Positions 1-7,710 of a DNA stretch of 64,000 nucleotides are shown here, piece after piece. How positions within the stretch are numbered: the stretch's first letter is position 1; every line of letters starts with the position of its first letter. The notes under the pieces are model-generated. The model saw only the letters and a program-made list of their open reading frames with translations. It searched no databases and was not told where the DNA came from. The DNA is from an uncultured Bacteroidales bacterium. Its GTDB lineage: Bacteria > Bacteroidota > Bacteroidia > Bacteroidales > UBA932. The translations under genes and the position numbers were made by a program. The stretch spans positions 1-64,000 of the forward strand of contig ONCE01000002.1 in NCBI GenBank assembly GCA_900316245.1. Direction: 5' to 3'.

Positions 1-99
1 ACCGAACTGGGAGAATCTTTCCTGCCGGCCTTGAACGGTATTATTGATTGGGCTTTGACAAACAGAGATGCTCTGGCTCCGCATGGCCGCCGCGAATAA
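1..99 (+). CDS. HxlR-type transcriptional regulator, C-terminal fragment
   Basis: Frame 1 is open from the window edge to a TAA ending at 99 and encodes 32 residues beginning TELGESFLPALNGIIDWAL. This matches the last helix of HxlR-family winged-helix regulators, where an LTELG..L.P.L..L..W pattern closes the domain. Only the tail is visible, so the DNA-binding residues cannot be checked. The family usually responds to reactive electrophiles or redox stress, but the target here is unknown. The call rests on this short motif alone. Confidence 0.6.
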   Translation, partial: TELGESFLPALNGIIDWALTNRDALAPHGRRE

Positions 100-287
100 T
101 ATCAAATAAATTCCTGTTTATCGGTCTCTTTGGTTCTTTGGTCTGAAAGAAAAAAGTGACCAAAAGTGACCAAATTTGGTGAATAGAAAAATTAAAGACT
201 TTGTAAGTGCTTGAAAATGAATTTCGGAGGCCGAAGGCCGACCCAGGGGGTCTGGGGGATTAGGCCCCCAGTCTATCGAAGATATTA
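100..287. other. Non-coding spacer with small repeats
   Basis: No credible gene is seen between the HxlR tail and the tRNA terminator. The stretch contains a short direct repeat (aagtgaccaaaagtgacc, about 155-172) and a hairpin at 252-271 (CTGGGGG / CCCCCAG around a 6-nt loop). Short open frames here overlap the tRNA or its terminator and do not look like protein. Confidence 0.5.
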
Positions 288-327
288 GGCACAAAAAGAG
301 CTGCGATGTCGCAGCTCTTTTTGTGCC
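288..327 (-). terminator. Intrinsic terminator of tRNA-Leu
   Basis: A 40-nt near-perfect inverted repeat: ggcacaaaaagagctgcga and tcgcagctctttttgtgcc. On the minus strand it follows the tRNA 3' end directly and ends in a U run. Its outermost bases are the last nucleotides of the tRNA acceptor, so the hairpin overlaps the mature 3' end. The symmetry would also allow it to stop transcription from the other side. Confidence 0.85.
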
Positions 328-374
328 TCGGGCGGGAATCGAACCCGCACGGCCGTTTCGGGCCAAGGGATTTT

Positions 375-758
375 CGTACCACTATGGCTTTCGCCACCAT
401 CTCTGTTTGTGGTCTGGACTATTCCTTCACCGTGGGGCGGGGCCCTTTAGGTGTGTCGTGTCTAGTCTCTGCACCTTCCTCTTTTCAGAGGCTTGGCTCA
501 AGATTGCCATCGGCCTTACCCGCTATGGTTTCCTTGAATTTACGACATTCTACATCTCTCTTTTCAGAGAGTGCACTCAAATTGCCACGTTGACAAATAG
601 AAACATCTCCAGGGCCGATTTTGTGTCGAGGCGGCAGCAAAATCGAAGGAAAAGGGCTTTTCCTTTGCCACGTTGACAAGAAAAAGGCCACGTAGGCCAT
701 TCTGCTTGTCGAGGCGGCGATAACCCTCGGTGTTTTCCGTTTGTCAAAGAGCTCGCAT
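375..758 (-). ncRNA. Group I intron (IC3-like) in tRNA-Leu(UAA)
   Basis: The 384-nt insert carries the conserved group I core in order on the minus strand: a CAAGGAAACC element, ggcaatcttgagccaagcc (508-490, P4/P5 region), ggtgcagagact (475-464, P3/P7), aatagtcc (423-416, P7 3' strand), a GCGAAAGC tetraloop hairpin (P9), and a terminal G at 375. These match, from memory, the Anabaena tRNA-Leu intron. P1 can form between exon GGGACUU and GAGCUCU just inside the intron, with U.G at the splice site. No homing endonuclease ORF is present. It should self-splice using guanosine. Two extra 52-nt hairpins sit between P1 and the core. Confidence 0.9.
584..718 (-). repeat. Tandem duplicated hairpin inside the group I intron
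   Basis: Two 52-nt units (718-667 and 635-584) begin with GCCGCCTCGACA and end with TTGTCAACGTGGC on the minus strand, so each folds into a hairpin with the same stem. Loops differ in sequence but total length is identical. They are separated by a 31-nt spacer that contains its own small hairpin (aaggaaaagcccttttcctt). Their position between P1 and P3 suggests an expanded P2 domain. Confidence 0.75.
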
Positions 759-820
759 AAGTCCCTCGTGTCTACCATTCCACCACCAAGGCAAAATGTG
801 GGAATACAAAGATAAGGAAT

Positions 821-1651
821 TTACAGCTTTTCTGCAAAACGGGCTACGCGGGGGCTGCCCAGCAGGCGCACCAGGGCGTCCCACCAGCGGGTGGGGAGGA
901 CGGCGTGCCAGAAAACGATGTTGGAGGCCCCCATTCCCGGGCGGTAGCGGGTGCGGGGACGCTTAGCGGTGGCGGCTTTCACGATAGCGCGCGTTACCAC
1001 AGAGGGGGCCGACAGCACCTGCATCGAGTAGATCTTGTGCATGGCGGCGGCCTCGTTGGCGGCGGCCTGTTCGTAGGCGGTTCCGGCGGTGCAGGAGGCC
1101 AGGTGGTCGGCCGCAATGTGACCCCACTCTGTGCGGATGGAGCCGGGCTCGATGAGCACCACCTTCACGCCGAAGGGCTTCATCTCAATGCGCAGGGCAT
1201 CGCTGAAGGCCTCTACGGAAAACTTGGACACGTTGTACCAGCCGCCAAAGTTGAGGACGGCCTTGCCTGCCACGGAACTGATGTTGATGATTCGGCCGTT
1301 TCCGCGTTCCCGCATACCGGGAAGCACCAGCTGGCAAAGCCGGGCCAGGCCGAAAAGATTCACCTCCAGCTGCCTTCTGGCTTCCTCCATCGGAACGGTT
1401 TCAATGGGGCCGAAGTATCCGTAGCCGGCATTGTTTACCAGCACGTCGATGGGTCCCACGGCGGCCACGCAGGCCTGCATCGATTCTTCGGAGGTGACGT
1501 CCAGGGCGATGGGGATGACCCCATCGGCCTTTAACGGTTCCATCAGAGCCACGCGCCGCGCGGCGCCATATACTTGGTGCCCAAGTTGGGCAAGGGCCCG
1601 TGCGGTATCAAAACCGATTCCGCTACTGGCTCCAGTAACTAAAACTTTCAT
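821..1651 (-). CDS. Short-chain dehydrogenase/reductase (SDR)
   Basis: A 276-residue classical SDR. The Rossmann motif TGASSGIG is at residues 6-13, NNAG at 73-76, catalytic Ser in INISS near 125, and Tyr139/Lys143 in the YxxxK motif. An Arg pair after the second strand (AARR, 30-33) suggests NADPH preference, which is inference. The substrate is unknown; relatives include YusZ-like and retinol-dehydrogenase-like enzymes. It is the last gene of the mreB operon, 2 nt after the S41 protease, so it is probably co-transcribed. Nothing in the sequence ties it to cell shape. Confidence 0.85.
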   Translation of the reverse strand: MKVLVTGASSGIGFDTARALAQLGHQVYGAARRVALMEPLKADGVIPIALDVTSEESMQACVAAVGPIDVLVNNAGYGYFGPIETVPMEEARRQLEVNLFGLARLCQLVLPGMRERGNGRIINISSVAGKAVLNFGGWYNVSKFSVEAFSDALRIEMKPFGVKVVLIEPGSIRTEWGHIAADHLASCTAGTAYEQAAANEAAAMHKIYSMQVLSAPSVVTRAIVKAATAKRPRTRYRPGMGASNIVFWHAVLPTRWWDALVRLLGSPRVARFAEKL

Positions 1652-1653
1652 AA

Positions 1654-3051
1654 TTAATGTATCAATACTCCAAACCCGGGCTTGCGGATGGGCTCCGGCA
1701 TAGCCTGGGCCGAGACGGATTTGACGGAAGCGGGAACAGGACCGCCGGTGGCGATGGAAAGAGCTGCGGCCAGCATCTTTTCCTGGGGGCTTCCCAGAGG
1801 AGCGGGATCTGCAGGATTGTCAGAGACCTCGTAGTCCGGAGAGATGCCGTCCGGCATACTCAGGGTAACGCCGTTGCAGTCCGAGTAGCGGGAGGTAATG
1901 ACATAGAGGCCCCAGGTAGGGAGGGCCTTTTTGCCCACTTCGATATCGAAACTGGCGTCTTTGAGGGAATCGAACCAGTTGGTGGCCTTGACCAGGACGC
2001 CGCCGGTGAACTTGCCGCTGGTCTGCTTGCCAATCAGCGTCACGTCCATATAGGGTTTGAGTCCGCAGATAAGGGCCTCGGAGGCCGATGCCGTCTGGCC
2101 CGAAGTAAGAACCCACAGGTGCTCGATGCCGGGGTTTACCTTGAGCGGATGCACGGTCACATCCTGACCGGAAGAAGACGGATAAGTAACCTCCTTTTCG
2201 AAGCGTTCCACATCTTCGTCCGACTGGGTGAGGAGGTCGTTATATACATTTTTATTATAGATGGACCGGTTTTCAACGGCGTCAAGGGGCGCAATCATGG
2301 AGGCCAGAGTGACGCTGGTAATGACGTATCCGCCGGAGTTGTAGCGGAGATCCAGCACCAGGTCCGTGATGCCATCGGCCTTGAAACCGGCGAATACGGT
2401 TTCCAGGTCCTTGCAGGAATCCATTGTAAAATTGGTATAGTGGAGATAGCCGAACCGTTTGCCGCCATAGTCCAGCGTGGTGCTTGTCTGGACGGGGTTT
2501 TCATACATCTCCCTGGACTGGAGGTAGAGGGTTCTGCCGTCGTCCATTCCCAACGTGATGGAGCCATCCTGGATAAGTTTTGCGCCCACCGTCTTGTAGT
2601 TGTCCGGTGTCATACTTACCCCATCGATGGAGAGGATGGCGTCTCCCCGCTGGAGACCGGCCAGGCGGGCGGGGGATTTCTCATACGTATAGTTGATCAC
2701 GGCGCAAATCTGGGTATGGGCCTCATCATAGTAGTACATGGAGAAGTCCAGACCAAAGGTTTCCCCGTTTCCGGTGGAAATGCTCTCGAAGGAACTGTAG
2801 TCTTCGTATAGCTTGGTCCATCGGTCCATCTCGTAGCGGCAGTCTTCCACCCTTTTGAAAGGGTCCTCCTTGGTGCTCCAGCCTTTCAGCCGGCTGCTCA
2901 CATCGTCCTTCCAGAGATAGTAGGTATTCATTACGTTGTAGGCGAACGTATTGGCGTAATAGAGGACGGTACGTTCCTCGTCCGGGTTCATCTTTTGACA
3001 GGCCGATGCCAGCAGCAGAACCCCCAGCAGGCTAAAAATACTTCTTTTCAT
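1654..3051 (-). CDS. S41 family (C-terminal processing) peptidase, lipoprotein
   Basis: 465 residues with a lipoprotein signal ending LLLASAC, Cys18 being the likely lipidated residue. A helical N-terminal region is followed by a PDZ-like domain (about 95-170, GLQRGDAILSIDG) and the S41 core. TASASEAL at 320-327 and Lys347 in GKQTSGK supply the expected Ser/Lys dyad. The protein probably trims or degrades periplasmic or outer-membrane proteins. Its start overlaps the end of rodA by 20 nt, so it belongs to the shape operon and translational coupling is likely. Family members elsewhere (Prc/CtpA) cut cell-wall enzymes, which would fit here but is not shown. Confidence 0.88.
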   Translation of the reverse strand: MKRSIFSLLGVLLLASACQKMNPDEERTVLYYANTFAYNVMNTYYLWKDDVSSRLKGWSTKEDPFKRVEDCRYEMDRWTKLYEDYSSFESISTGNGETFGLDFSMYYYDEAHTQICAVINYTYEKSPARLAGLQRGDAILSIDGVSMTPDNYKTVGAKLIQDGSITLGMDDGRTLYLQSREMYENPVQTSTTLDYGGKRFGYLHYTNFTMDSCKDLETVFAGFKADGITDLVLDLRYNSGGYVITSVTLASMIAPLDAVENRSIYNKNVYNDLLTQSDEDVERFEKEVTYPSSSGQDVTVHPLKVNPGIEHLWVLTSGQTASASEALICGLKPYMDVTLIGKQTSGKFTGGVLVKATNWFDSLKDASFDIEVGKKALPTWGLYVITSRYSDCNGVTLSMPDGISPDYEVSDNPADPAPLGSPQEKMLAAALSIATGGPVPASVKSVSAQAMPEPIRKPGFGVLIH

Positions 3052-4555
3052 TGCGGTAAAGAGCCAGGAAAATGAAAATCAAGATGGTGAAGGCCCAAAG
3101 GGAAGAGCCACCGTAGGAGAGCAGGGGCAGGGGAATGCCGATAACCGGCATCAGGCCCACCGTCATACCCACGTTGATGAACAGGTGCATAAAGATGCAG
3201 GAAGCCACGCAGTAGCCATAGATGCGGGTGAAATTGCCGCGGCAGCTCTCTGCGTCCAGGATGAGACGGGCGATGAGGAAGGTGTACAGCAGGATGACCA
3301 CCAGGCAGCCCACAAAGCCCCATTCCTCTCCCACCGTGCAGAAGATAAAGTCCGTTGTCTGTTCCGGAACAAAGCCAAAGGTGGTCTGCGTCCCCTGCAG
3401 GAAACCCTTGCCCAGCAGGCCGCCGGAGCCGATGGCAATCTTGCTCTGGTGTACGTTGTAACCCACGCCGGCCAGGTCTTCCTTCATTCCCAGGAGAACC
3501 TCGATACGGCTTTGCTGGTGGGGCTGCAGCACATTCTCAAAGATATAGTCCGTAGAGAAGATGAGGGCCACGCCCAGCAGGAAAACGCCCGCCGTCAGGG
3601 CCAGGGACGGATTCTTGTCCCAGTAGGCGCGGTAGAAGAAGAAAGGCGTGGCGCCAACAGACAGGGCCAGCAGCACGTACAGGGGCTTGATGCCCGGCAG
3701 GAAGCTCCAGAAATATCGGCCCGTCTCCTTGGCCTGCGGCACCCAGATCCGGTGGGACAGGTAATCCATCTGGTTCTCGGCCCAGCCGCCGGCCCATTCC
3801 AGGAGGGTGGGCAGGAAGGCTACGAAGACCACGAACAGGGCGCCCCACAGCAGATTGCGCCAGGGATGGCTGCCGTTGCCGGTAAGGATGCAGAAGGGGA
3901 CCAGGATGGCAATGAGCCCCACTACCGACCAGTAGGCACCGGCCGTGAGGGTGGCAATGAAGAGCGCAATCACCAGGCCAATCAGTCCCAGCCACCAGCC
4001 GGAGAAACCTTCCCGATACAGGACAAAGATGAAGCCCACGTATACCAGGGCGCTGCCGGTTTCGCTTTCGGCCACGATGATGAGCATCGGGAAAACGATG
4101 ATGGCGGCCGCCAGCATAAAGTTCTTGAAGTTGGAAAGCCGGAAGTTCTGCAGGCTCAGCACATACGAGAGCAGTAAGGATGTAGAGATCTTGGAAATCT
4201 CTGCCGGCTGGAAGCGGATGGGTCCCAGGTCAAACCACGAGTGAGAGCCCTTGACGTCGCTGGAGACGAAAATCACCACCACCAATAGGAATACAACCAG
4301 TATGTAGAAGGGGATACAGATTCCCTCCCAGAGGCGGGGCGGCAGCACAAACAGGATGAGCGCAGCCAGGCCCAGCGAGCTCAGGATCCAAACAAACTGC
4401 TTACCGGCGCGGGAACTCCAGGCAAACATCGAGGCCGGTTCCGAGGAGTGCACGGACGCATAGATGTTGAGCCAGCCGATGAGCACCAGCAGCAGATAGA
4501 CCCCGATGAGGGCCCAGTCAATGGACTGTCTTTTATGTGCGTGCTGCTCAATCAT
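3032..4555 (-). CDS. rodA: RodA, SEDS peptidoglycan glycosyltransferase
   Basis: A 507-residue multi-spanning membrane protein. SEDS signatures are present: WFDLGPIRFQPAEISK in the first third, then HQSKIAIGSGGLLGKGF, FVPEQTTDFIF, and the C-terminal GIPLPLLSYGGSS. It polymerises lipid II during elongation together with the PBP2 encoded just upstream. It is longer than the proteobacterial protein because of extra membrane segments in the middle (about 190-300), which I recall as usual in Bacteroidota. Its start overlaps mrdA by 8 nt and its stop overlaps the S41 gene by 20 nt. Confidence 0.95.
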   Translation of the reverse strand: MIEQHAHKRQSIDWALIGVYLLLVLIGWLNIYASVHSSEPASMFAWSSRAGKQFVWILSSLGLAALILFVLPPRLWEGICIPFYILVVFLLVVVIFVSSDVKGSHSWFDLGPIRFQPAEISKISTSLLLSYVLSLQNFRLSNFKNFMLAAAIIVFPMLIIVAESETGSALVYVGFIFVLYREGFSGWWLGLIGLVIALFIATLTAGAYWSVVGLIAILVPFCILTGNGSHPWRNLLWGALFVVFVAFLPTLLEWAGGWAENQMDYLSHRIWVPQAKETGRYFWSFLPGIKPLYVLLALSVGATPFFFYRAYWDKNPSLALTAGVFLLGVALIFSTDYIFENVLQPHQQSRIEVLLGMKEDLAGVGYNVHQSKIAIGSGGLLGKGFLQGTQTTFGFVPEQTTDFIFCTVGEEWGFVGCLVVILLYTFLIARLILDAESCRGNFTRIYGYCVASCIFMHLFINVGMTVGLMPVIGIPLPLLSYGGSSLWAFTILIFIFLALYRNEKKYF

Positions 4556-6389
4556 GTTTTACACGGGACATAAGGTTGGCTTCTTTCATCCTCTGCTCCA
4601 GGGGACCGCGCTTCACTTCTCCCTTGAGATATTTCTCCACCATCAGGGAGGCCATGGGAGCGGCGTAGGTGGCACCGAAGCCGCCGTTCTCCACGTAAGC
4701 GGCCACGGCAATCTTGGGATTGTCCATAGGGGCGAAGCAGATGAAGACGGAGTTGTCGGCTCCGCGGGGGTTCTGGGCCGTACCGGTTTTTCCGCAGATG
4801 TCCAGGGAATCCACGTGGGCAATCCAGGCCGTTCCGCCCATACCGGCGCCGGAGTTCACGGCCCGCCACATACCCTTGATCACCTTGGGGAAGTGGGTGG
4901 TGTCCACCAGCGTGTACTGCTTCTCCGTAAAGCGCTTGTCAATCTCGACGCCTTCGGACTCTTTGATGATATGGGGGATGTAGTAGTAGCCGCGGTTGGC
5001 AATGGTGGCGCAGAGGTTGGCCAGATGCATGGGCGTAGCCAGAATCTCACCCTGGCCGATGGAAAGCGAAATCACCGTGGTGGAGTTCCAGCTTCCCTTG
5101 CCGTAGGCGCGGTTGTAAGTCTTGGAAGTGGGGATGCTGCCGGAGAGTTCGGCGGGGAAGTCGCTGCCCAGCTTGCGGCCGAAGCCGAAGCTTTCCACCA
5201 TCTCGTGCCAGTGGTCCAGGCCTTCCGCCACGTTGTCGAACTTGCGGTTGTCCAGGATGTTCTTGAGCACGTAACAGTAGTAGGCGTTGCAGCTCATCAT
5301 AATGCTCTCTTCCATATTGAGCGGGCTCTTGTGCCCGTGGCAACCCAGCTTATGGCCGGCGGCATAGGTATAGCCGTGGCTGCAGGAGTACATCATTTCG
5401 GGTCTGAGGACGCCATCCTGCAGGCCGATGAGGCCATTCACCAGCTTGAACACCGAGCCCGGAGGGTACGAAGCCTGCACGGCGCGGTTGTACATGGGCT
5501 TGTAAGGGTCGTTGGAAATCTCGTTCCAGTGCTTTCCTATATCGGCCAGCATGGAAACGTCGACACCCGGCGAGGAAACCAGCGCCAGGATTTCTCCGGT
5601 AGACGGCTCGATGGCCACGATGGAACCCACCTTGTTGGCCATCAGTTCCTGGCCATACTGCTGGAGCGTGGCGTCAATGGTGGTGACGATATCGTGTCCG
5701 GGGATGGCTTCCTTGTCTTCGGCCCCGTCCTTGTAGGGCTGCTCAATCTGATTGTGGGCGTTGCGGAGATAGATGTGGTAGCCCTTCTCTCCGCGGAGTT
5801 CCTTCTCACGGGCGGCTTCGATGCCGGTCATGCCGGCGTAGTCTCCGCTGCGGTATTCATCGGGATGGCTGTCCAGGAAGGCCTGGTTCACCTCGGAGAC
5901 ATAGCCCAGAAGGTTGCCGCCGGCGTTCATGGGGTAATCGCGGATGCTTCGGACCTGTCCGCGGAAGCCGGGGAACTTGTACTTTACCTCGTCAAAACGC
6001 ATATACGTTTCGGCGGGGAGGTTTCGGATCATGGTAACCGCCTGGAAACCGATGGAGCGGCGCCGGCGGTTGTAATCTGCCATCCGGGAGCGGATGAAAT
6101 TCGGATCCACGTCCAGCACGGTAGCCAGGGCCAGGGTGTCAAAGGCCGATACTTCGCGGGGATTGACCAGAATGTCATAAGCCACTTTGTTACCCACCAG
6201 GATGGTTCCGTTGCGGTCGTAGATGATGCCACGGGTGGGGTAGATGGTCTCGTAGAGGATGGCGTTGCGGTTGGCGTCTTCCTTATAGCCCCGGTCTACG
6301 ATCTGGAGGGAGAAAATCTTGCCCAGAAGCAGCAGCGAAGCAGCTCCCAGGCCAATGAGCAGGCGGATATGACGCCCGTTGTCTTTCAT
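4548..6389 (-). CDS. mrdA: Penicillin-binding protein 2 (elongasome transpeptidase)
   Basis: A 613-residue class B PBP: one N-terminal membrane helix (about 8-30), PBP dimerisation domain, then transpeptidase. Active-site motifs are S312-V-F-K315, S366-C-N368 and K534-T-G536. The PTRGIIYDRNGTIL segment at 51-64 is typical of PBP2. It cross-links peptidoglycan during elongation as partner of RodA. It overlaps mreD by 1 nt and rodA by 8 nt, and all motifs are intact. Confidence 0.96.
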   Translation of the reverse strand: MKDNGRHIRLLIGLGAASLLLLGKIFSLQIVDRGYKEDANRNAILYETIYPTRGIIYDRNGTILVGNKVAYDILVNPREVSAFDTLALATVLDVDPNFIRSRMADYNRRRRSIGFQAVTMIRNLPAETYMRFDEVKYKFPGFRGQVRSIRDYPMNAGGNLLGYVSEVNQAFLDSHPDEYRSGDYAGMTGIEAAREKELRGEKGYHIYLRNAHNQIEQPYKDGAEDKEAIPGHDIVTTIDATLQQYGQELMANKVGSIVAIEPSTGEILALVSSPGVDVSMLADIGKHWNEISNDPYKPMYNRAVQASYPPGSVFKLVNGLIGLQDGVLRPEMMYSCSHGYTYAAGHKLGCHGHKSPLNMEESIMMSCNAYYCYVLKNILDNRKFDNVAEGLDHWHEMVESFGFGRKLGSDFPAELSGSIPTSKTYNRAYGKGSWNSTTVISLSIGQGEILATPMHLANLCATIANRGYYYIPHIIKESEGVEIDKRFTEKQYTLVDTTHFPKVIKGMWRAVNSGAGMGGTAWIAHVDSLDICGKTGTAQNPRGADNSVFICFAPMDNPKIAVAAYVENGGFGATYAAPMASLMVEKYLKGEVKRGPLEQRMKEANLMSRVKHD

Positions 6390-6901
6390 TACTTGCGGGG
6401 ATCAGGGGCCAATACGCCCAGCGTGAGGAGGGATACCGCGAAGCTGGCACCCAGGGAGGCAGCCAGCCGGAGGCCGTTGAACCACAGCGGGCGGGTGCCG
6501 GCGCCATCGGCCCAGATGTAGATGACCAGGAACAGGAGGAGGGAGAGGAAAAGGGCCGTGGCCACCTTCCCAAAGCCGCAGCGCTCAACGGAGAAGTCTT
6601 CCCTGCGGGCAAAAAGCTCCCGGCCCAGGACCAGGCCGATGATGCTGTTGCGGGCAAAGGCCACGGGGATGAGAGCCAGGGCGTTGAGGCCCAGTACGCC
6701 CTCGGAGAGAAAGTCTATGGTAAGGCCGGTGATGGCGGCAATGAGCATGGCGCCCACCGTTCCCACGCGGATGGGAATGCTGAGCACCATCACGGGGAGG
6801 AGGGTGAGGAAGATGTACGGCGTAACGTGGAAGTAGTTGCTCAGCAGCAACTGGGCCACGAGCAGCAGTATGTACGCTATCCAAAATTCTCCTCTTTTCA
6901 T
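6389..6901 (-). CDS. mreD: Rod shape-determining protein MreD
   Basis: A 170-residue very hydrophobic protein with about five membrane segments, the size and character expected of MreD. Sequence identity to distant MreD proteins is always low, so the call rests largely on position between mreC and mrdA. It starts 2 nt after mreC and overlaps mrdA by 1 nt. It helps link MreB filaments to the membrane elongation machinery. Confidence 0.9.
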   Translation of the reverse strand: MKRGEFWIAYILLLVAQLLLSNYFHVTPYIFLTLLPVMVLSIPIRVGTVGAMLIAAITGLTIDFLSEGVLGLNALALIPVAFARNSIIGLVLGRELFARREDFSVERCGFGKVATALFLSLLLFLVIYIWADGAGTRPLWFNGLRLAASLGASFAVSLLTLGVLAPDPRK

Positions 6902-6903
6902 TC

Positions 6904-7707
6904 CTAGAAGGCTTCTATCTCGTCAAACGAGTTGTTATGCACTACGGTCACGTAGCGGACCGAACCAAAATCCTGGAAGAGCGTCACCTTGATCTCGTTG
7001 GTGGCGCCGTTGATCACGCGGGACTCTCCGGCCACGCCCAGCGGAATGTCCGGGGGGAACAGGAGGGAATGACCGCTGGTATACACGGTGTCTCCGGGCT
7101 GGTAGTGGTACTGGAGGGGAATCTCCTTGAGGAGGGCTATGTTGGAGTGGATGCCGTCCCATACCAGGATACCGCTGCCGCCATCGTTTCCGATGCGGGC
7201 GCTGATGGAGATGTCGTGGTTCTGGAGGGAGAGGGCAAAGGCGTGGTGCTCGCTTACGGCGTCAATGATGCCCACGACGCCCTTGGGGGTCACTATGCCG
7301 GATTTTTCCTGGACGCCGTCCTCGTAACCGCGGTTGATGATCAGGTAGTTATGCTGTTTGTTGCGGCTGATCTTCACCACCTCTGCAGGGGTGAGGGTGT
7401 AGCCGGAGTGGGAATCGGTTCTGGCGGTGTCGATGCGGGCCTGCCGGAGCTGGTGCTGAGCCTTGGCCAGCTGCTGCTGGAGGGCGTTGTTTTCCTCCAC
7501 AAGCCTTTTGTTTTCGGCCGACAGGGAGAAATAGTTGCGGACACTTTCACTGGCTCCCCAGACCGTTCCCATAAAGGCGTGGCTCCAGCGGGCAAACCAC
7601 GTGCGCTGCAAGGCGGCACTGTTGGTTACCAAATGCAAACAGGCGATCTCCAAAAGAATGAAGATCACCAGGTTCGCAATTTTTGACAGGATGCCCCGCC
7701 CCCTCAT
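6904..7707 (-). CDS. mreC: Rod shape-determining protein MreC
   Basis: 267 residues: one N-terminal membrane helix (about 10-30), a coiled coil rich in Leu, Glu and Gln (about 60-95), then the periplasmic beta domain. GYEDGVQEKSGIVTPKGVVG and the later PPDIPLGVAG are typical MreC segments. It is a periplasmic scaffold that activates PBP2/RodA. It follows mreB by 3 nt. Confidence 0.94.
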   Translation of the reverse strand: MRGRGILSKIANLVIFILLEIACLHLVTNSAALQRTWFARWSHAFMGTVWGASESVRNYFSLSAENKRLVEENNALQQQLAKAQHQLRQARIDTARTDSHSGYTLTPAEVVKISRNKQHNYLIINRGYEDGVQEKSGIVTPKGVVGIIDAVSEHHAFALSLQNHDISISARIGNDGGSGILVWDGIHSNIALLKEIPLQYHYQPGDTVYTSGHSLLFPPDIPLGVAGESRVINGATNEIKVTLFQDFGSVRYVTVVHNNSFDEIEAF

Positions 7708-7710
7708 GGC

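Larger units (their letters stand above)
324..792 (-). tRNA. tRNA-Leu(UAA) interrupted by a group I intron
   Basis: The 5' exon is 792-759 and the 3' exon is 374-324; joined they give an 85-nt class II tRNA. Acceptor GCCTTGG (792-786) pairs with CCGAGGC (331-325), with discriminator A at 324 and no encoded CCA. The D arm is GTGGAATGGTAGACAC. The anticodon stem AGGGA / TCCCT closes a loop that reads CUUAAAA after splicing, giving anticodon UAA. There is a long variable arm, and the T arm is GCGGG-TTCGATT-CCCGC. The 384-nt intron lies between anticodon bases U34 and A35, the same site as in cyanobacterial and plastid trnL(UAA). A promoter was not identified; a terminator follows at once. Confidence 0.93.

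Noticed and set aside
306-778. Overlapping open frames on both strands across 118-778
   Set aside because: They cover the split tRNA and its intron, show no protein-like features and contradict the RNA structure.
324-792. tmRNA or RNase P RNA
   Set aside because: The T arm suggested a tmRNA at first, but no tag ORF or tmRNA 5' end is present; the exons make a full tRNA-Leu and the insert has group I motifs.
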